From NCBI GenBank assembly GCA_021161185.1, contig JAGHBC010000144.1, positions 1-37,659 on the forward strand: DNA of 37,659 nucleotides, given 5' to 3'. Below are positions 1 to 7,874 of the stretch, piece by piece; within the stretch, counting starts at the first letter, position 1, and the number at the start of each line of letters is the position of its first letter. Below the pieces are notes generated by a model, which saw nothing but the letters and a program-made list of their open reading frames with translations, did no database searches and was not told the origin of the DNA. The DNA is from Fidelibacterota bacterium (GTDB lineage Bacteria; Fidelibacterota; UBA2242). The translations under genes and the position numbers were made by a program.

Positions 1-165
1 ATTGATTTGATTGGAACGGTGAAGAAACTCTGTTCGATGAATTCTGTATTTTCTGGTTTTTTTGATACCGGAAATTGTGTTCGTTTTAGCGCCTCGTATT
101 TCATGCGTTGCCTGGGATTATAAGAAAGATACACTATTGAGTGAAGCTAAGCATAAACAAAATGA

Positions 166-195
166 TTGACAATCGTGCGCATAATACTGTATATT
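166..195 (+). promoter_or_regulatory. Promoter of the toxin-antitoxin operon
   Basis: A perfect -35 box TTGACA (166-171) is followed after 18 bases by a -10-like TATATT (190-195), 25 bases before the antitoxin start codon. A good ribosome binding site (GGAG, 210-213) lies 7 bases before the ATG at 221. The consensus match is seen directly; promoter activity is inferred. Confidence 0.6.
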
Positions 196-197
196 AT
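181..197. promoter_or_regulatory. Operator-like palindrome over the -10 box
   Basis: ATAATA (181-186) and TATTAT (192-197) form a perfect 6-bp inverted repeat around a 5-base centre and cover the -10 box of the toxin-antitoxin promoter. Ribbon-helix-helix antitoxins usually bind such palindromes in their own promoter and repress it, so this is a candidate autoregulation site. Binding is inferred from position and symmetry only. Confidence 0.45.
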
Positions 198-220
198 CGT
201 GTGATATTTGGAGAATTAAG

Positions 221-454
221 ATGATTGAAAAACATATACGAATTAATATAACTCTACCTAAATCCCTGGAGCAAGAACTTACTTCCGTATCTAAAGAATT
301 AAACGATAAGAAAAGCCACATTATTGCCCGTGCGCTGAACCTATATTTTGACGAATTAGATACGTTAATTGCCGATAATAGATATAAGAAATATAAGGAA
401 GGTAAAACGAAGACATATACACTCGCTGATTTGGATAAAGTAATCGGACAATAA
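221..454 (+). CDS. Ribbon-helix-helix antitoxin (CopG/RelB-like)
   Basis: This 77-residue protein begins with the ribbon-helix-helix pattern: a short beta strand (HIRINITLP, residues 5-13), then two helices ending near residue 45 (SHIIARALNLYFDEL). The charged C-terminal tail (about 46-77, rich in Lys, Tyr and Asp) is of the kind that wraps the partner toxin. It should neutralise the toxin encoded directly downstream and repress its own promoter as a dimer. The stop codon lies one base before the toxin's TTG start, so the two genes are almost certainly co-transcribed and translated together. The family assignment rests on the fold pattern and the toxin partner; the exact antitoxin subfamily cannot be told by eye. 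Confidence 0.8.
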   Translation: MIEKHIRINITLPKSLEQELTSVSKELNDKKSHIIARALNLYFDELDTLIADNRYKKYKEGKTKTYTLADLDKVIGQ

Positions 455-455
455 A

Positions 456-716
456 TTGTATAAAGTCGAAATCCTGAACGAAGCGGTTGAAGAACTAAGT
501 CGAATAGATCCGATTTGGCAAAAACGTATTCTCAAAAAGATTAAAATATTATTCGATAATCCCCAAAATCTTGCTAATAATATCAAGAAACTTAAAGGTA
601 AGTATCACGAATATTTTCGATTACGAGTAAGCGATTATAGAGTAATATATAGTCAGGAAACAGATCGGCTGGTTATATTAATTGTTCGTGTAGGTCATAG
701 AAAAGAAATCTATTAA
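456..716 (+). CDS. RelE/ParE-family toxin
   Basis: This is an 86-residue protein with the compact RelE/ParE layout: an N-terminal strand (YKVEIL), two helices with Lys/Arg-rich faces, and a C-terminal sheet with the typical run YFRLRVSDYRVIYS followed by VRVGHRKEIY. Arg and Tyr residues in that block are the usual active-site or target-binding positions. RelE-type members cut mRNA on the ribosome and ParE-type members poison gyrase; the sequence does not separate these with certainty, though the GHRxxxY ending resembles RelE-like mRNA interferases. The start is a TTG at 456, one base after the antitoxin stop. No frame disruption is visible, so the toxin looks intact. Confidence 0.82.
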   Translation: MYKVEILNEAVEELSRIDPIWQKRILKKIKILFDNPQNLANNIKKLKGKYHEYFRLRVSDYRVIYSQETDRLVILIVRVGHRKEIY

Positions 717-940
717 AAGCCTAATTACAAAGTACGGCGGACGCGCAGCCCCGGAACAAGAGGAAGGGTTATGTGTAACGGTTATATTTGATAACTGAGG
801 TTAATGTTTATATTTTCATTCCGGGGATGTGATGTGGGAACAAACAAGGAATAATAATTACAATATTTTCAGTAGGTTGTACATAATTGTCGTATTTTAT
901 TGAAAATAACTTTGATAGGTTCGTAAAAAGTACAAATAAT

Positions 941-988
941 GTCATTCTGAGCGAGGCACGAGCGAAGAATCCCCGTATCCCAATGCAC
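941..988 (+). repeat. Dispersed repeat copy 1 (GTCATTCTGAGCGA-type)
   Basis: GTCATTCTGAGCGA at 941-954 runs into GCGAAGAATCCCCG and then CCAATGCAC ending at 988. This matches the widespread intergenic repeat with core GTCATTCTGAGCGAAGCGAAG that I know from many environmental genomes. A short related piece, GTCATCCTGAATCCC, sits at 1001-1015. The match to the known motif is from memory. Confidence 0.6.
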
Positions 989-1082
989 TTCTCCTTATCT
1001 GTCATCCTGAATCCCTATATCCTATGTTAGTGTGCTAATGTTCAAATTGCATCGTATTTTATAAATCGGAGTTATAAGGGGT

Positions 1083-1194
1083 GAAGAATCCCCGCACCAC
1101 AATGCACAATCACTCCGACTTTCACAGATTCTTCGGAACACAACCATTTCTGAAATGCAAAACCTTCTGTACGTTTGTTCCTCAGAGTGACAAA
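1083..1194. repeat. Dispersed repeat copies 2 and 3, in opposite orientation
   Basis: GAAGAATCCCCG...CAATGCAC (1083-1107) repeats 964-988 in the same orientation with only a few differences. Directly after it, the complementary strand reads a repeat-like unit: GTCACTCTGAGG (complement of 1181-1192) and CCGAAGAATCTGTG (complement of 1122-1135), flanking about 45 bases. So one partial + strand copy abuts one - strand copy, and the whole region can fold on itself. Confidence 0.55.
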
Positions 1195-1392
1195 TTCGGA
1201 TCTTTTTACGACTCCCTCAACTTTGCGAACCTTGTATCTCTGTGTTTTAAAATAGTTTTTTACGAATTCGTCAATATTGTTTTGTAATCTCATTCGAACT
1301 TGTTTATCTTTTTTATTATTTGAAAGGAAACCTGTATACGAAGCGCATGAAGTAAAATCAAAGTTGAAAAAATCATAAAAAGGGAATTAAGA

Positions 1393-2457
1393 ATGAAAGC
1401 ATTAATCACTGCCGGTGGACATGGCACCCGCTTACGACCCATTACCCATACCCAAAACAAACATCTGATTCCCATTGCTAATAAGCCCATTCTGAATTAT
1501 GCTCTGGAGTATGTTAAGGAAGCCGGCATAACCGAAGTCGGTATCATTACCAATAAAGATGGCAGCGAAGTTCAAGATGTCTATGGCGACGGAAGTAAAT
1601 TAGGGTTGTCCATAACCTATATTCCCCAGGAAAAGCCGTCGGGCTTAGCCGATTGTGTGCGGATTGCCGAACCTTTTCTCGGTGATGCACCGTTTATATT
1701 TTATCTTGGCGATAATATAATTGTTGGCGGTATTAAGCGGTTTGTGGAGGAATTCCAAAAAAACAGATCCAATTGCCACCTGGTTCTGGCGAAAGTTCCC
1801 GATCCCGAGCGTTTTGGTGTGCCGGAAATCCGTAATAATCAGATCGTCGGTATCGAGGAAAAACCGAAAAAGCCTAAAAGTGATTATGCGGTCACTGGAA
1901 TTTATCTGTATGACAAGACTATCTTTGAGGCGGTCAATAGTATCAAGCCCAGCGCCCGTGGCGAAATGGAAATATCCGACGCGCACCAATATTTGATTGA
2001 TAAAGGATTGAAGATAAGTTATTCAGAGATTACCGGTTGGTGGAAGGATACGGGCAAGCCTTCTGATCTTTTAGAGGCGAACCGCCTTGTCTTGGATAAT
2101 ATTTCCAAAAATATTGCCGGTGATGTGGATAGTAACAGCGTGATTTCAGGACGGGTAATAATTGAGGAGGGCGCCAAAATACAGAACAGCAATGTCCGGG
2201 GACCGGCGATTATTGGTGTGGGTACTCAAATAATCAACGCCTATATCGGTCCCTATACCGCCATTGAACAGAATTGTGTAATTAAAAATTCCGAAGTTGA
2301 ATTCAGCATAATTTCACAAAATTGTGAAATACTCAATCAGAAAATCCGTATAGAAGCCAGCCTGTTGGGCAAGAACGTGAAAATCATTGAAGCAAACTCA
2401 AAACCTTATACAAACCGATTCATAATTGGTGATCAAAGTTTGATAGAGATTCGTTAA
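1393..2457 (+). CDS. rfbA: Glucose-1-phosphate thymidylyltransferase, long form
   Basis: This enzyme joins dTTP and glucose 1-phosphate to give dTDP-glucose, the first step toward dTDP-L-rhamnose and related surface sugars, in the cytoplasm. Residues 1-240 form the nucleotidyltransferase domain, with the nucleotide loop GGHGTRLRP near residue 8, the substrate segment LIPIANKPIL, LGDN near 107 and EEKPKKPKSDYAVTG near 155-170. Residues about 250-350 are a left-handed beta-helix built of hexapeptide-like turns. At 354 residues it fits the long RmlA form rather than the roughly 290-residue enterobacterial RfbA. It is followed after 2 bases by mtaB. No other dTDP-rhamnose gene is in view, so the sugar pathway served is inferred; related enzymes also act in secondary metabolism. 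Confidence 0.88.
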   Translation: MKALITAGGHGTRLRPITHTQNKHLIPIANKPILNYALEYVKEAGITEVGIITNKDGSEVQDVYGDGSKLGLSITYIPQEKPSGLADCVRIAEPFLGDAPFIFYLGDNIIVGGIKRFVEEFQKNRSNCHLVLAKVPDPERFGVPEIRNNQIVGIEEKPKKPKSDYAVTGIYLYDKTIFEAVNSIKPSARGEMEISDAHQYLIDKGLKISYSEITGWWKDTGKPSDLLEANRLVLDNISKNIAGDVDSNSVISGRVIIEEGAKIQNSNVRGPAIIGVGTQIINAYIGPYTAIEQNCVIKNSEVEFSIISQNCEILNQKIRIEASLLGKNVKIIEANSKPYTNRFIIGDQSLIEIR

Positions 2458-2459
2458 CA

Positions 2460-3761
2460 TTGATCAATACAGTTAGTTTTAGAACCCTTGGTTGTCGTTT
2501 AAACCAATCCGAATCCGATTCGATTCAATATGAACTGCAAAATGCCGGCTTCACAATTGTCGATAAAAAAGTTCCCTCTGATCTGACTATCATCAACTCC
2601 TGTGCGGTGACCCGGCAGGCGGAAGCCAAGACCCGCGGCGCTATCGCGGCAGCCCGGCGCATCTCTCCCAACGGAAAAATTGTCGTTGTCGGTTGTTATG
2701 CCCAGCTTTCAGCGCAAGATTTAAAACATCTTTCCGGGGTCAATCTGATTCTGGGTAATAATGAAAAATACAGAATTATGGATTTTCTTAATGGTCTTGA
2801 GGATGGCGGAACGGAAATCCGGGTATCGGATGAGGTCGGTGGTAACACATTTTCACCGCCTGGAATAATTTCCAGGGGCACTCATACCCGCGCCCACATG
2901 AAAATCCAGGAAGGCTGTGATTATCGCTGCGCCTATTGTGTGATTCCATTATTACGGGGCGGTACGCGCAGCCGCAATTTTGCCGATTGCATCGCTGAAG
3001 CCAAATTACTGGTGGAGCAGGGCATTAAGGAGATTGTTCTGAGCGGTATCAATATCGGCACTTACATGTCCGAAGGCGGTCGGGATTTGACGGATCTGAT
3101 CGAATCTCTATTAAAGGAAACGGACATTCAAAGGCTTCGAATCAGCTCCATCGAACCCGATTTAATCCCGGATCGTTTGATCGCTTTAATGAAACATGAA
3201 CCCCGTATTTGCCGCCATTTTCATATACCGTTGCAACACGGCTCCAATGAAATACTCGGGTTAATGCGGCGCAGATACCGGGTTGAGAGTTATATTGAAA
3301 TTGTTGAAAAGATAGCGGGCAGCGTGCCGGAAGTCTGTATTGGAACCGATGTATTAGTCGGATTTCCGGGCGAATCGGAAGAGCATTTTATAGAAACGGC
3401 AAAATTGCTGGAACGGTTGCCCCTCGCCTATTTTCATGTTTTCCGCTTTTCCGCGCGTCCCGAAACCGCCGCATCGAAATTGCGTGACAATGTCAAAATC
3501 AGGGATAAAAAAATACGGTCGGAGCAATTGAGAAAATTAAGTGAGACGTGCAGCAATCATTTTTTAAGACGTTTCGTCGGCAAAAAACTTCGGGTATTAT
3601 TTGAAAAGAAAAATAAATCAGGGCTTTACGAAGGGCTGTCAGATAATTATATTAAGGTCAACGTCAAATCGAAGGAGCCGCTGATCAATCAGATTAAAAA
3701 CGTAGCCATTACACAAATAAACGGCGCTGTTGCCCAGGGAGAGGTTGTCGTCTGTGAATAA
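2460..3761 (+). CDS. mtaB: tRNA t6A37 methylthiotransferase MtaB
   Basis: This radical-SAM enzyme converts t6A at position 37 of tRNAs reading ANN codons into ms2t6A. The N-terminal methylthiotransferase domain has its three cluster cysteines at C12 (TLGCRLNQSE), C48 (INSCAVT) and C79 (VVGCYAQ). The radical-SAM motif is C153-x3-C157-x2-C160 (EGCDYRCAYC), followed by the conserved RGGTRSR. The last 65 or so residues form a TRAM-like RNA-binding domain. The GCRLNQSE and CAVTRQAE wording separates MtaB from MiaB and RimO. The start is a TTG 2 bases after rfbA, with only a weak ribosome binding site, which suggests translation coupled to rfbA. The 3' end overlaps the next gene by 8 bases. Confidence 0.92.
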   Translation: MINTVSFRTLGCRLNQSESDSIQYELQNAGFTIVDKKVPSDLTIINSCAVTRQAEAKTRGAIAAARRISPNGKIVVVGCYAQLSAQDLKHLSGVNLILGNNEKYRIMDFLNGLEDGGTEIRVSDEVGGNTFSPPGIISRGTHTRAHMKIQEGCDYRCAYCVIPLLRGGTRSRNFADCIAEAKLLVEQGIKEIVLSGINIGTYMSEGGRDLTDLIESLLKETDIQRLRISSIEPDLIPDRLIALMKHEPRICRHFHIPLQHGSNEILGLMRRRYRVESYIEIVEKIAGSVPEVCIGTDVLVGFPGESEEHFIETAKLLERLPLAYFHVFRFSARPETAASKLRDNVKIRDKKIRSEQLRKLSETCSNHFLRRFVGKKLRVLFEKKNKSGLYEGLSDNYIKVNVKSKEPLINQIKNVAITQINGAVAQGEVVVCE

Positions 3762-4389
3762 TAAAAAAACATATTTTATCGGAATTGCCGGTAATATCGG
3801 AGTTGGTAAAACAACCATGACGGATATCTTAGCCAACCGATTTGGCTGGAAGGCGTATTACGAATCGGTGATTGATAATCCTTACCTGGAAGATTTCTAT
3901 GGGGATATGAAACGCTGGAGTTTTAATTTGCAGATATATTTTTTATCCCATCGTTTTAAAACTCATAAAATAATGACCGAGAGTGGATTTTCGTCAATTC
4001 AGGACCGGACTATTTATGAAGATGTGGAAATATTTGCACGCAATCTCTTTGAAATGAATAACATGAGCAAGCGGGATTGGGAAAATTATCGGGCATTGTT
4101 TGACATTATGACATCCTATCTGAAGAAACCGGACTTGATCATATATCTACGCGCGAGTGTGGATACATTATTGACGCGTATAAAAAAACGTTCACGCGGA
4201 TTCGAAAGTACTATCTCACCTGACTATATCTATAGGCTAAATATCGCCTATGAACGTTGGATTAAACGGGCGCAGGGGCAATATCCGATAAAGATAGTCG
4301 AAACTGATAAGTTTAACGTTTTTGAAGATTCCAACAAACTTGAAGAATTATTTCTTGATATTCGAAAATATTGTCCTGAATGTGAATAG
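3754..4389 (+). CDS. Deoxynucleoside kinase (deoxyadenosine/deoxyguanosine kinase family)
   Basis: This enzyme phosphorylates deoxynucleosides with ATP or GTP, a salvage step for dNTP supply. The protein has 211 residues. It shows the P-loop GNIGVGKTT near residue 13, the dNK signature DRTIYED in the middle (Asp-Arg before the substrate), and the lid-region segment LLTRIKKRSRGFE. The GTG at 3754 is chosen because AGGGAGAGG lies about 10 bases upstream and the resulting N-terminus (MNNKKTYFIGIAG) fits the family; a TTG at 3730 in the same frame would add 8 residues unlike the family. It overlaps mtaB by 8 bases, so it is the third gene of the rfbA-mtaB operon. Which deoxynucleoside it prefers cannot be told from sequence. 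Confidence 0.85.
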   Translation: MNNKKTYFIGIAGNIGVGKTTMTDILANRFGWKAYYESVIDNPYLEDFYGDMKRWSFNLQIYFLSHRFKTHKIMTESGFSSIQDRTIYEDVEIFARNLFEMNNMSKRDWENYRALFDIMTSYLKKPDLIIYLRASVDTLLTRIKKRSRGFESTISPDYIYRLNIAYERWIKRAQGQYPIKIVETDKFNVFEDSNKLEELFLDIRKYCPECE

Positions 4390-4392
4390 AAA

Positions 4393-4442
4393 AATTAAGA
4401 AATTGAAATTAGATATTATTTCCAATATACTTAATTGTTTTT
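4393..4442 (+). terminator. Terminator-like hairpin after the kinase gene
   Basis: AATTAAG (4393-4399) pairs with CTTAATT (4430-4436). Inside it ATTGAAAT (4402-4409) pairs with ATTTCCAAT (4418-4426) with one bulged C. A run of five T follows (4438-4442). The stem is AT-rich and has an internal loop, so it may be weak, but its place right after the last gene of the operon fits a Rho-independent terminator. Confidence 0.5.
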
Positions 4443-4498
4443 ACCGAAGGAATTAGATAAATTTGACAGGTATTTGGACGGGATTGGAATAGACTACT

Positions 4499-5119
4499 TT
4501 GAAAAGAATTGCTGTTTTTGCTTCAGGCCGGGGGTCAAATTTTTCTGCAATACTTGAACAGATAGAACGAGGCGTTATTCCTGCGATGGTCGCATGTGTC
4601 GTCAGTGATCATGTTCATCCGCCTGTTTTTGACATTGCCGAGAAACATGATATTCCAACCTATTGGGTCAATCGCAAGCACTTTTCGGCGGCTGAAGACT
4701 ATGGAAAATTCTTAATATCTCTGCTCGAATCCTATCGGGTTGATCTGGTTGTACTGGCTGGTTTTTTAAAACTTGTTCCGGCGCCGCTTGTCGAACGTTA
4801 TCAATATGCCATGATTAATATTCATCCGGCATTGCTGCCCAATTTTGGTGGTAAAGGATATTATGGGATGAAGGTGCACGAGGCGGTCATTGAGTCCGGC
4901 ATCAAGACCACGGGGGTCACGATTCATTTTGTGGATGAACATTACGATAAAGGCTTGGTAATTTTACAGGAAAAAGTAGATGTTTTGCCCGACGATACAG
5001 CGGAAACTCTGGCGCATCGTGTTCTGGAATTGGAACACAGGGCTTATCCGAAAGTGGTAAAAGCAATTTGTGAAAATAAAGTTTATGTTTCAGACGGGGA
5101 GGTAATTTGGGAAAAATGA
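4499..5119 (+). CDS. purN: Phosphoribosylglycinamide formyltransferase
   Basis: PurN transfers a formyl group from 10-formyl-THF to GAR, the third step of de novo purine synthesis. The 206 residues are the normal length for the family. The phosphate-binding GRGSNF is at 10-15, and the catalytic triad is visible as N107 and H109 (MINIHPALLP) and D150 (VDEHYDKG). The TTG start at 4499 gives the expected N-terminus MKRIAVFASGRGSN; the ribosome binding site is weak. TTGACA lies at 4463-4468 but no good -10 box follows at the right spacing, so the promoter is uncertain. The stop TGA overlaps the ATG of purH (ATGA), so the two purine enzymes are coupled. Confidence 0.93.
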   Translation: MKRIAVFASGRGSNFSAILEQIERGVIPAMVACVVSDHVHPPVFDIAEKHDIPTYWVNRKHFSAAEDYGKFLISLLESYRVDLVVLAGFLKLVPAPLVERYQYAMINIHPALLPNFGGKGYYGMKVHEAVIESGIKTTGVTIHFVDEHYDKGLVILQEKVDVLPDDTAETLAHRVLELEHRAYPKVVKAICENKVYVSDGEVIWEK

Positions 5120-6660
5120 ATTTTCTTGAAGTAAAACGGGCGATTATCAGTGTTTGGGATAAGGAAAATATCGTTCCATTGGCGCAAGCCTTACAGCAAA
5201 AAGGGGTGCAGCTGTTTTCCACCGGTGGAACTTATCGAAAATTGAGCGAATCCGGAATTCCTGTCGAAAAAATTGAAGATTTAACCGGATTTCCGGAAAT
5301 TATGGGAGGGCGTGTAAAGACTCTGCATCCTCTTATATTTTCCGGTATTTTAGCCGATAGCGCTAATCTGAACCATCAAGCAGATCTGAAGAAAGTAAAA
5401 GCTGCGCCCTTTCAGTTAGTGGTAGTAAATCTTTACCCCTTTTCCGAGACTTTTCACGGGGGCGATAAAACCCATGCTGAAATTGTTGAAATGATCGATA
5501 TCGGCGGTCCGAGTATGCTCAGAGCAGCTTCGAAAAATTATAAAAGCGTTGCGGTTTTATCAGACCCGCGGCAATATGATGAGTTTATAGATCGATTCAA
5601 AAATAATAAGATTGACGAGGACTACCGCCTTCGATTAGCAAAGGATGTTTTTATAAAAACTACAATTTATGATAGTGAAATTGTATCCTTCTTAGCAGGT
5701 GAATCGGGAGTTTTACCGGATATTATGCTTAGACCTTATCAAAAATCGGCTGAATTGCGTTACGGAGAAAACCCGGATCAGAAGGCGGCGCTGTATAATC
5801 CATTTTTAAATCCCGGGTTAAAACCATTCCGCCAATTACAGGGTAAAGAGATTTCTTTCAATAATTATATCGATTGCATTGCCGCATACCGAATCGCCTT
5901 TGAGTATCGTAGCGAGCTGGCTGTATGCGTCAATATCAAGCACACCAATCCCTGTGGTTTTGGTCTGGGAGTGACGCCGCTTGAGGCTTATAAGCGGGCC
6001 GTCAAAGCCGATCCGGTGAGCTACTATGGCGGGATTGTTGGCGTGAATCGAACAGTGGACGAACCTCTTGCGGAAGAATTCAAAAAAAGTTTTTTGGAAT
6101 GCATTGTTGCACCTGATTATACTCCCGCGGTGCTGGAGATATTAGCTAAAAAGAAGAACCTGCGGCTGCTTATTCCCGATGAAAGTTATCTGAAGACCAA
6201 TTTTGATATCAAGGGATACGGGCAGGGACTCCTTATTCAGGAAATGCAGTCGACAGATGACGAGGAACAGTGGGAAGTGGTAACGAAAAAACAACCTGAT
6301 GATGAATTTTATGAAGCCCTGAGACTTGGCTGGCATCTGGTCAAATATGTAAAATCCAATGCTATTGTTCTCTCTGACAGCGCCGGGTCAATCGGAGTAG
6401 GCGCTGGACAGATGTCCCGGGTAGATGCTTTGAAAATTGCTGTCCGTAAAGCCGGTGAAGTGGGGCTGGATACGCGCAATTCCGTAATGGCTTCGGACGC
6501 TTTTTTCCCTTTTCGGGATTCTGTTGATCTGGCAGTAGAACATGGGATCGTGGGCGTAATTCAACCGGGTGGCAGTATCCGCGATAAAGAGGTTATTAAA
6601 GCGTGCAATGAACACGGATTATTCATGCTTTTTACGCATAAAAGAGTATTTAAACATTAA
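5116..6660 (+). CDS. purH: Bifunctional AICAR transformylase / IMP cyclohydrolase
   Basis: PurH carries out the last two steps of IMP synthesis. The N-terminal cyclohydrolase domain has the MGS-like loop FSTGGTYRKL and GGRVKTLHP. The C-terminal transformylase has the catalytic Lys-His pair K275-H276 in NIKHTNPCGFG, plus SNAIVLS and FFPFRDSVD near the end. Length (514 residues) is normal. I chose the ATG at 5116, which overlaps the purN stop as ATGA. A TTG at 5107 in the same frame lies 4 bases after a strong GGGGAGG (5096-5102) and would add three residues, so the true start is uncertain by 9 bases. Only 15 bases separate it from mreB, so transcription may continue into the cell-shape genes. 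Confidence 0.94.
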   Translation: MNFLEVKRAIISVWDKENIVPLAQALQQKGVQLFSTGGTYRKLSESGIPVEKIEDLTGFPEIMGGRVKTLHPLIFSGILADSANLNHQADLKKVKAAPFQLVVVNLYPFSETFHGGDKTHAEIVEMIDIGGPSMLRAASKNYKSVAVLSDPRQYDEFIDRFKNNKIDEDYRLRLAKDVFIKTTIYDSEIVSFLAGESGVLPDIMLRPYQKSAELRYGENPDQKAALYNPFLNPGLKPFRQLQGKEISFNNYIDCIAAYRIAFEYRSELAVCVNIKHTNPCGFGLGVTPLEAYKRAVKADPVSYYGGIVGVNRTVDEPLAEEFKKSFLECIVAPDYTPAVLEILAKKKNLRLLIPDESYLKTNFDIKGYGQGLLIQEMQSTDDEEQWEVVTKKQPDDEFYEALRLGWHLVKYVKSNAIVLSDSAGSIGVGAGQMSRVDALKIAVRKAGEVGLDTRNSVMASDAFFPFRDSVDLAVEHGIVGVIQPGGSIRDKEVIKACNEHGLFMLFTHKRVFKH

Positions 6661-6675
6661 ATAATTGGAGACAAT

Positions 6676-7689
6676 ATGGGGTTTTCGTTTTTTAATTTTT
6701 GGGGCGGCGATATTGGCATTGATCTTGGTACGGCGAATACTTTGATATATATGAAGGGTAAAGGGGTAATTCTGGATGAACCGAGCATTGTGGCAAAGTC
6801 CAGTCATGACGGCAAAGTGCTTGCCGTCGGCGCCGATGCCAAAGAGATGCTTGGTAAAACTCACCAGGACATTAATACTATTCGGCCGTTAAAAGATGGT
6901 GTTATCGCCGATTTTGAGATGACCGACGCTATGCTGCGCGGCTTTATTCGCAAAATTAACATGAGCAGAATTGCCCGACCCCGTATTGTGATTTGTATTC
7001 CTTCGGGTATAACCGAAGTTGAAAAACGAGCGGTCAGAGACTCGGCGGATCGCGCTAATGCACGGGAAGTGTTTCTGGTTGAAGAACCTATTGCAGCCGC
7101 CATTGGAATTGGAATTGATATATCCAAACCCATAGGAAATATTATTGTTGATATTGGCGGCGGGACGACTGAGATCGCTGTTATTGCGCTGAATGGAATC
7201 GTAACCAAACAATCGATTCGGGTAGCGGGTGATGAAATGGATGATGCGATAATTCAATATTTCAAATCTGAGCATAATCTTCTTATTGGTGAACGGACAG
7301 CGGAAAGGATAAAATGCACTGTTGGTTCGGCTATGCCAATCAATGACACAACTATTATGGTCAAAGGTCGGAGTCTGGTAGCCGGAATTCCAAAAACCAT
7401 AGAGGTTTCATCGGTTGAAATCAGGGAGTGTTTAAAAGATACTGTAGAGCTCATTACCCAGGCGATTAAACAAGCTCTGGAGATGACCCCACCGGAATTA
7501 TCCTCGGATATTTTAGACCGTGGTATTATTCTGACGGGTGGCGGCGCCCAGTTGAAAGGTCTGGACCAGCGCATCAGGGTCGAAACCGATCTCCCTGTAA
7601 ATGTCGCTGAAGATCCGCTTCTGTCTGTTGTAAAAGGCACCGGAGTCATCGTAGAAGATGTGGATGAATACAAAGAAGTGCTTGTTTAA
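6676..7689 (+). CDS. mreB: Rod-shape-determining actin homologue MreB
   Basis: MreB is the ATP-driven actin-like filament protein under the inner membrane that directs lateral cell-wall synthesis. Its 337 residues show the actin-fold signatures: phosphate-1 loop GIDLGTANT (residues 14-22), EEPIAAAIGIGID, phosphate-2 loop VDIGGGTTE, and the adenosine motif LTGGGAQLKGLD near 290. A GGAG ribosome binding site precedes the ATG. It opens the shape cluster mreB-mreC-mreD-mrdA-rodA, with a 185-base gap before mreC. The N-terminal GFSFFNFW segment is hydrophobic and may contact the membrane, as in other MreB proteins (inference). Confidence 0.96.
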   Translation: MGFSFFNFWGGDIGIDLGTANTLIYMKGKGVILDEPSIVAKSSHDGKVLAVGADAKEMLGKTHQDINTIRPLKDGVIADFEMTDAMLRGFIRKINMSRIARPRIVICIPSGITEVEKRAVRDSADRANAREVFLVEEPIAAAIGIGIDISKPIGNIIVDIGGGTTEIAVIALNGIVTKQSIRVAGDEMDDAIIQYFKSEHNLLIGERTAERIKCTVGSAMPINDTTIMVKGRSLVAGIPKTIEVSSVEIRECLKDTVELITQAIKQALEMTPPELSSDILDRGIILTGGGAQLKGLDQRIRVETDLPVNVAEDPLLSVVKGTGVIVEDVDEYKEVLV

Positions 7690-7814
7690 CCTGCATCATT
7701 CATAGCTACCAAGATGCAAAGTGATGTTTAATATAAAGATAGAAAGGCAAAGTATAAAATTCGATTTGTTTTGTATGTTTCAACATCTACATTTTTTTAA
7801 TTCTTAGAGTCTTA

Positions 7815-7828
7815 CCTGCCGCAGCAGG
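7815..7828. repeat. Small GC-rich hairpin in the mreB-mreC gap
   Basis: CCTGC (7815-7819) and GCAGG (7824-7828) form a 5-bp stem with loop CGCA, flanked by TACC and GGTA that can extend it imperfectly. It stands out as a GC-rich island in an AT-rich gap. The wording CCTGCCGCAGCAGGCGGGG resembles a short dispersed repeat that I have seen in other environmental genomes. There is no T-run, so it is not a standard terminator. Confidence 0.4.
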
Positions 7829-7874
7829 CGGGGTATCGTTGTGGCAAGATTTATGATTAAACGGTTTAGATTAA

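Larger units (their letters stand above)
717..1392. other. Long gene-free region with dispersed-repeat fragments
   Basis: No convincing gene lies between the toxin and rfbA. Reading frames on both strands in 1072-1293 translate repeat sequence and lack a ribosome binding site or family resemblance. The region contains several fragments of a dispersed repeat related to GTCATTCTGAGCGAAGCGAAG (listed separately). The last 20 bases before rfbA carry a modest AGGGAA ribosome binding site. Confidence 0.6.

Noticed and set aside
1-123. Open frame from the first base to a TAA at 121-123, possibly the end of an upstream gene
   Set aside because: The 40 residues have odd composition and no recognisable motif; a frame this short can be open by chance.
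1072-1293. Open frames on both strands between the toxin and rfbA
   Set aside because: They translate the dispersed repeat and have no ribosome binding site; such frames are typical false genes.
4463-4495. TTGACA before purN as a full promoter
   Set aside because: No acceptable -10 box lies 16-18 bases downstream; the nearest TAGACT is at 21 bases.
7254-7673. 139-codon frame on the - strand inside mreB
   Set aside because: It is a shadow of a clear mreB coding sequence, with a composition that follows the opposite strand's codon bias.
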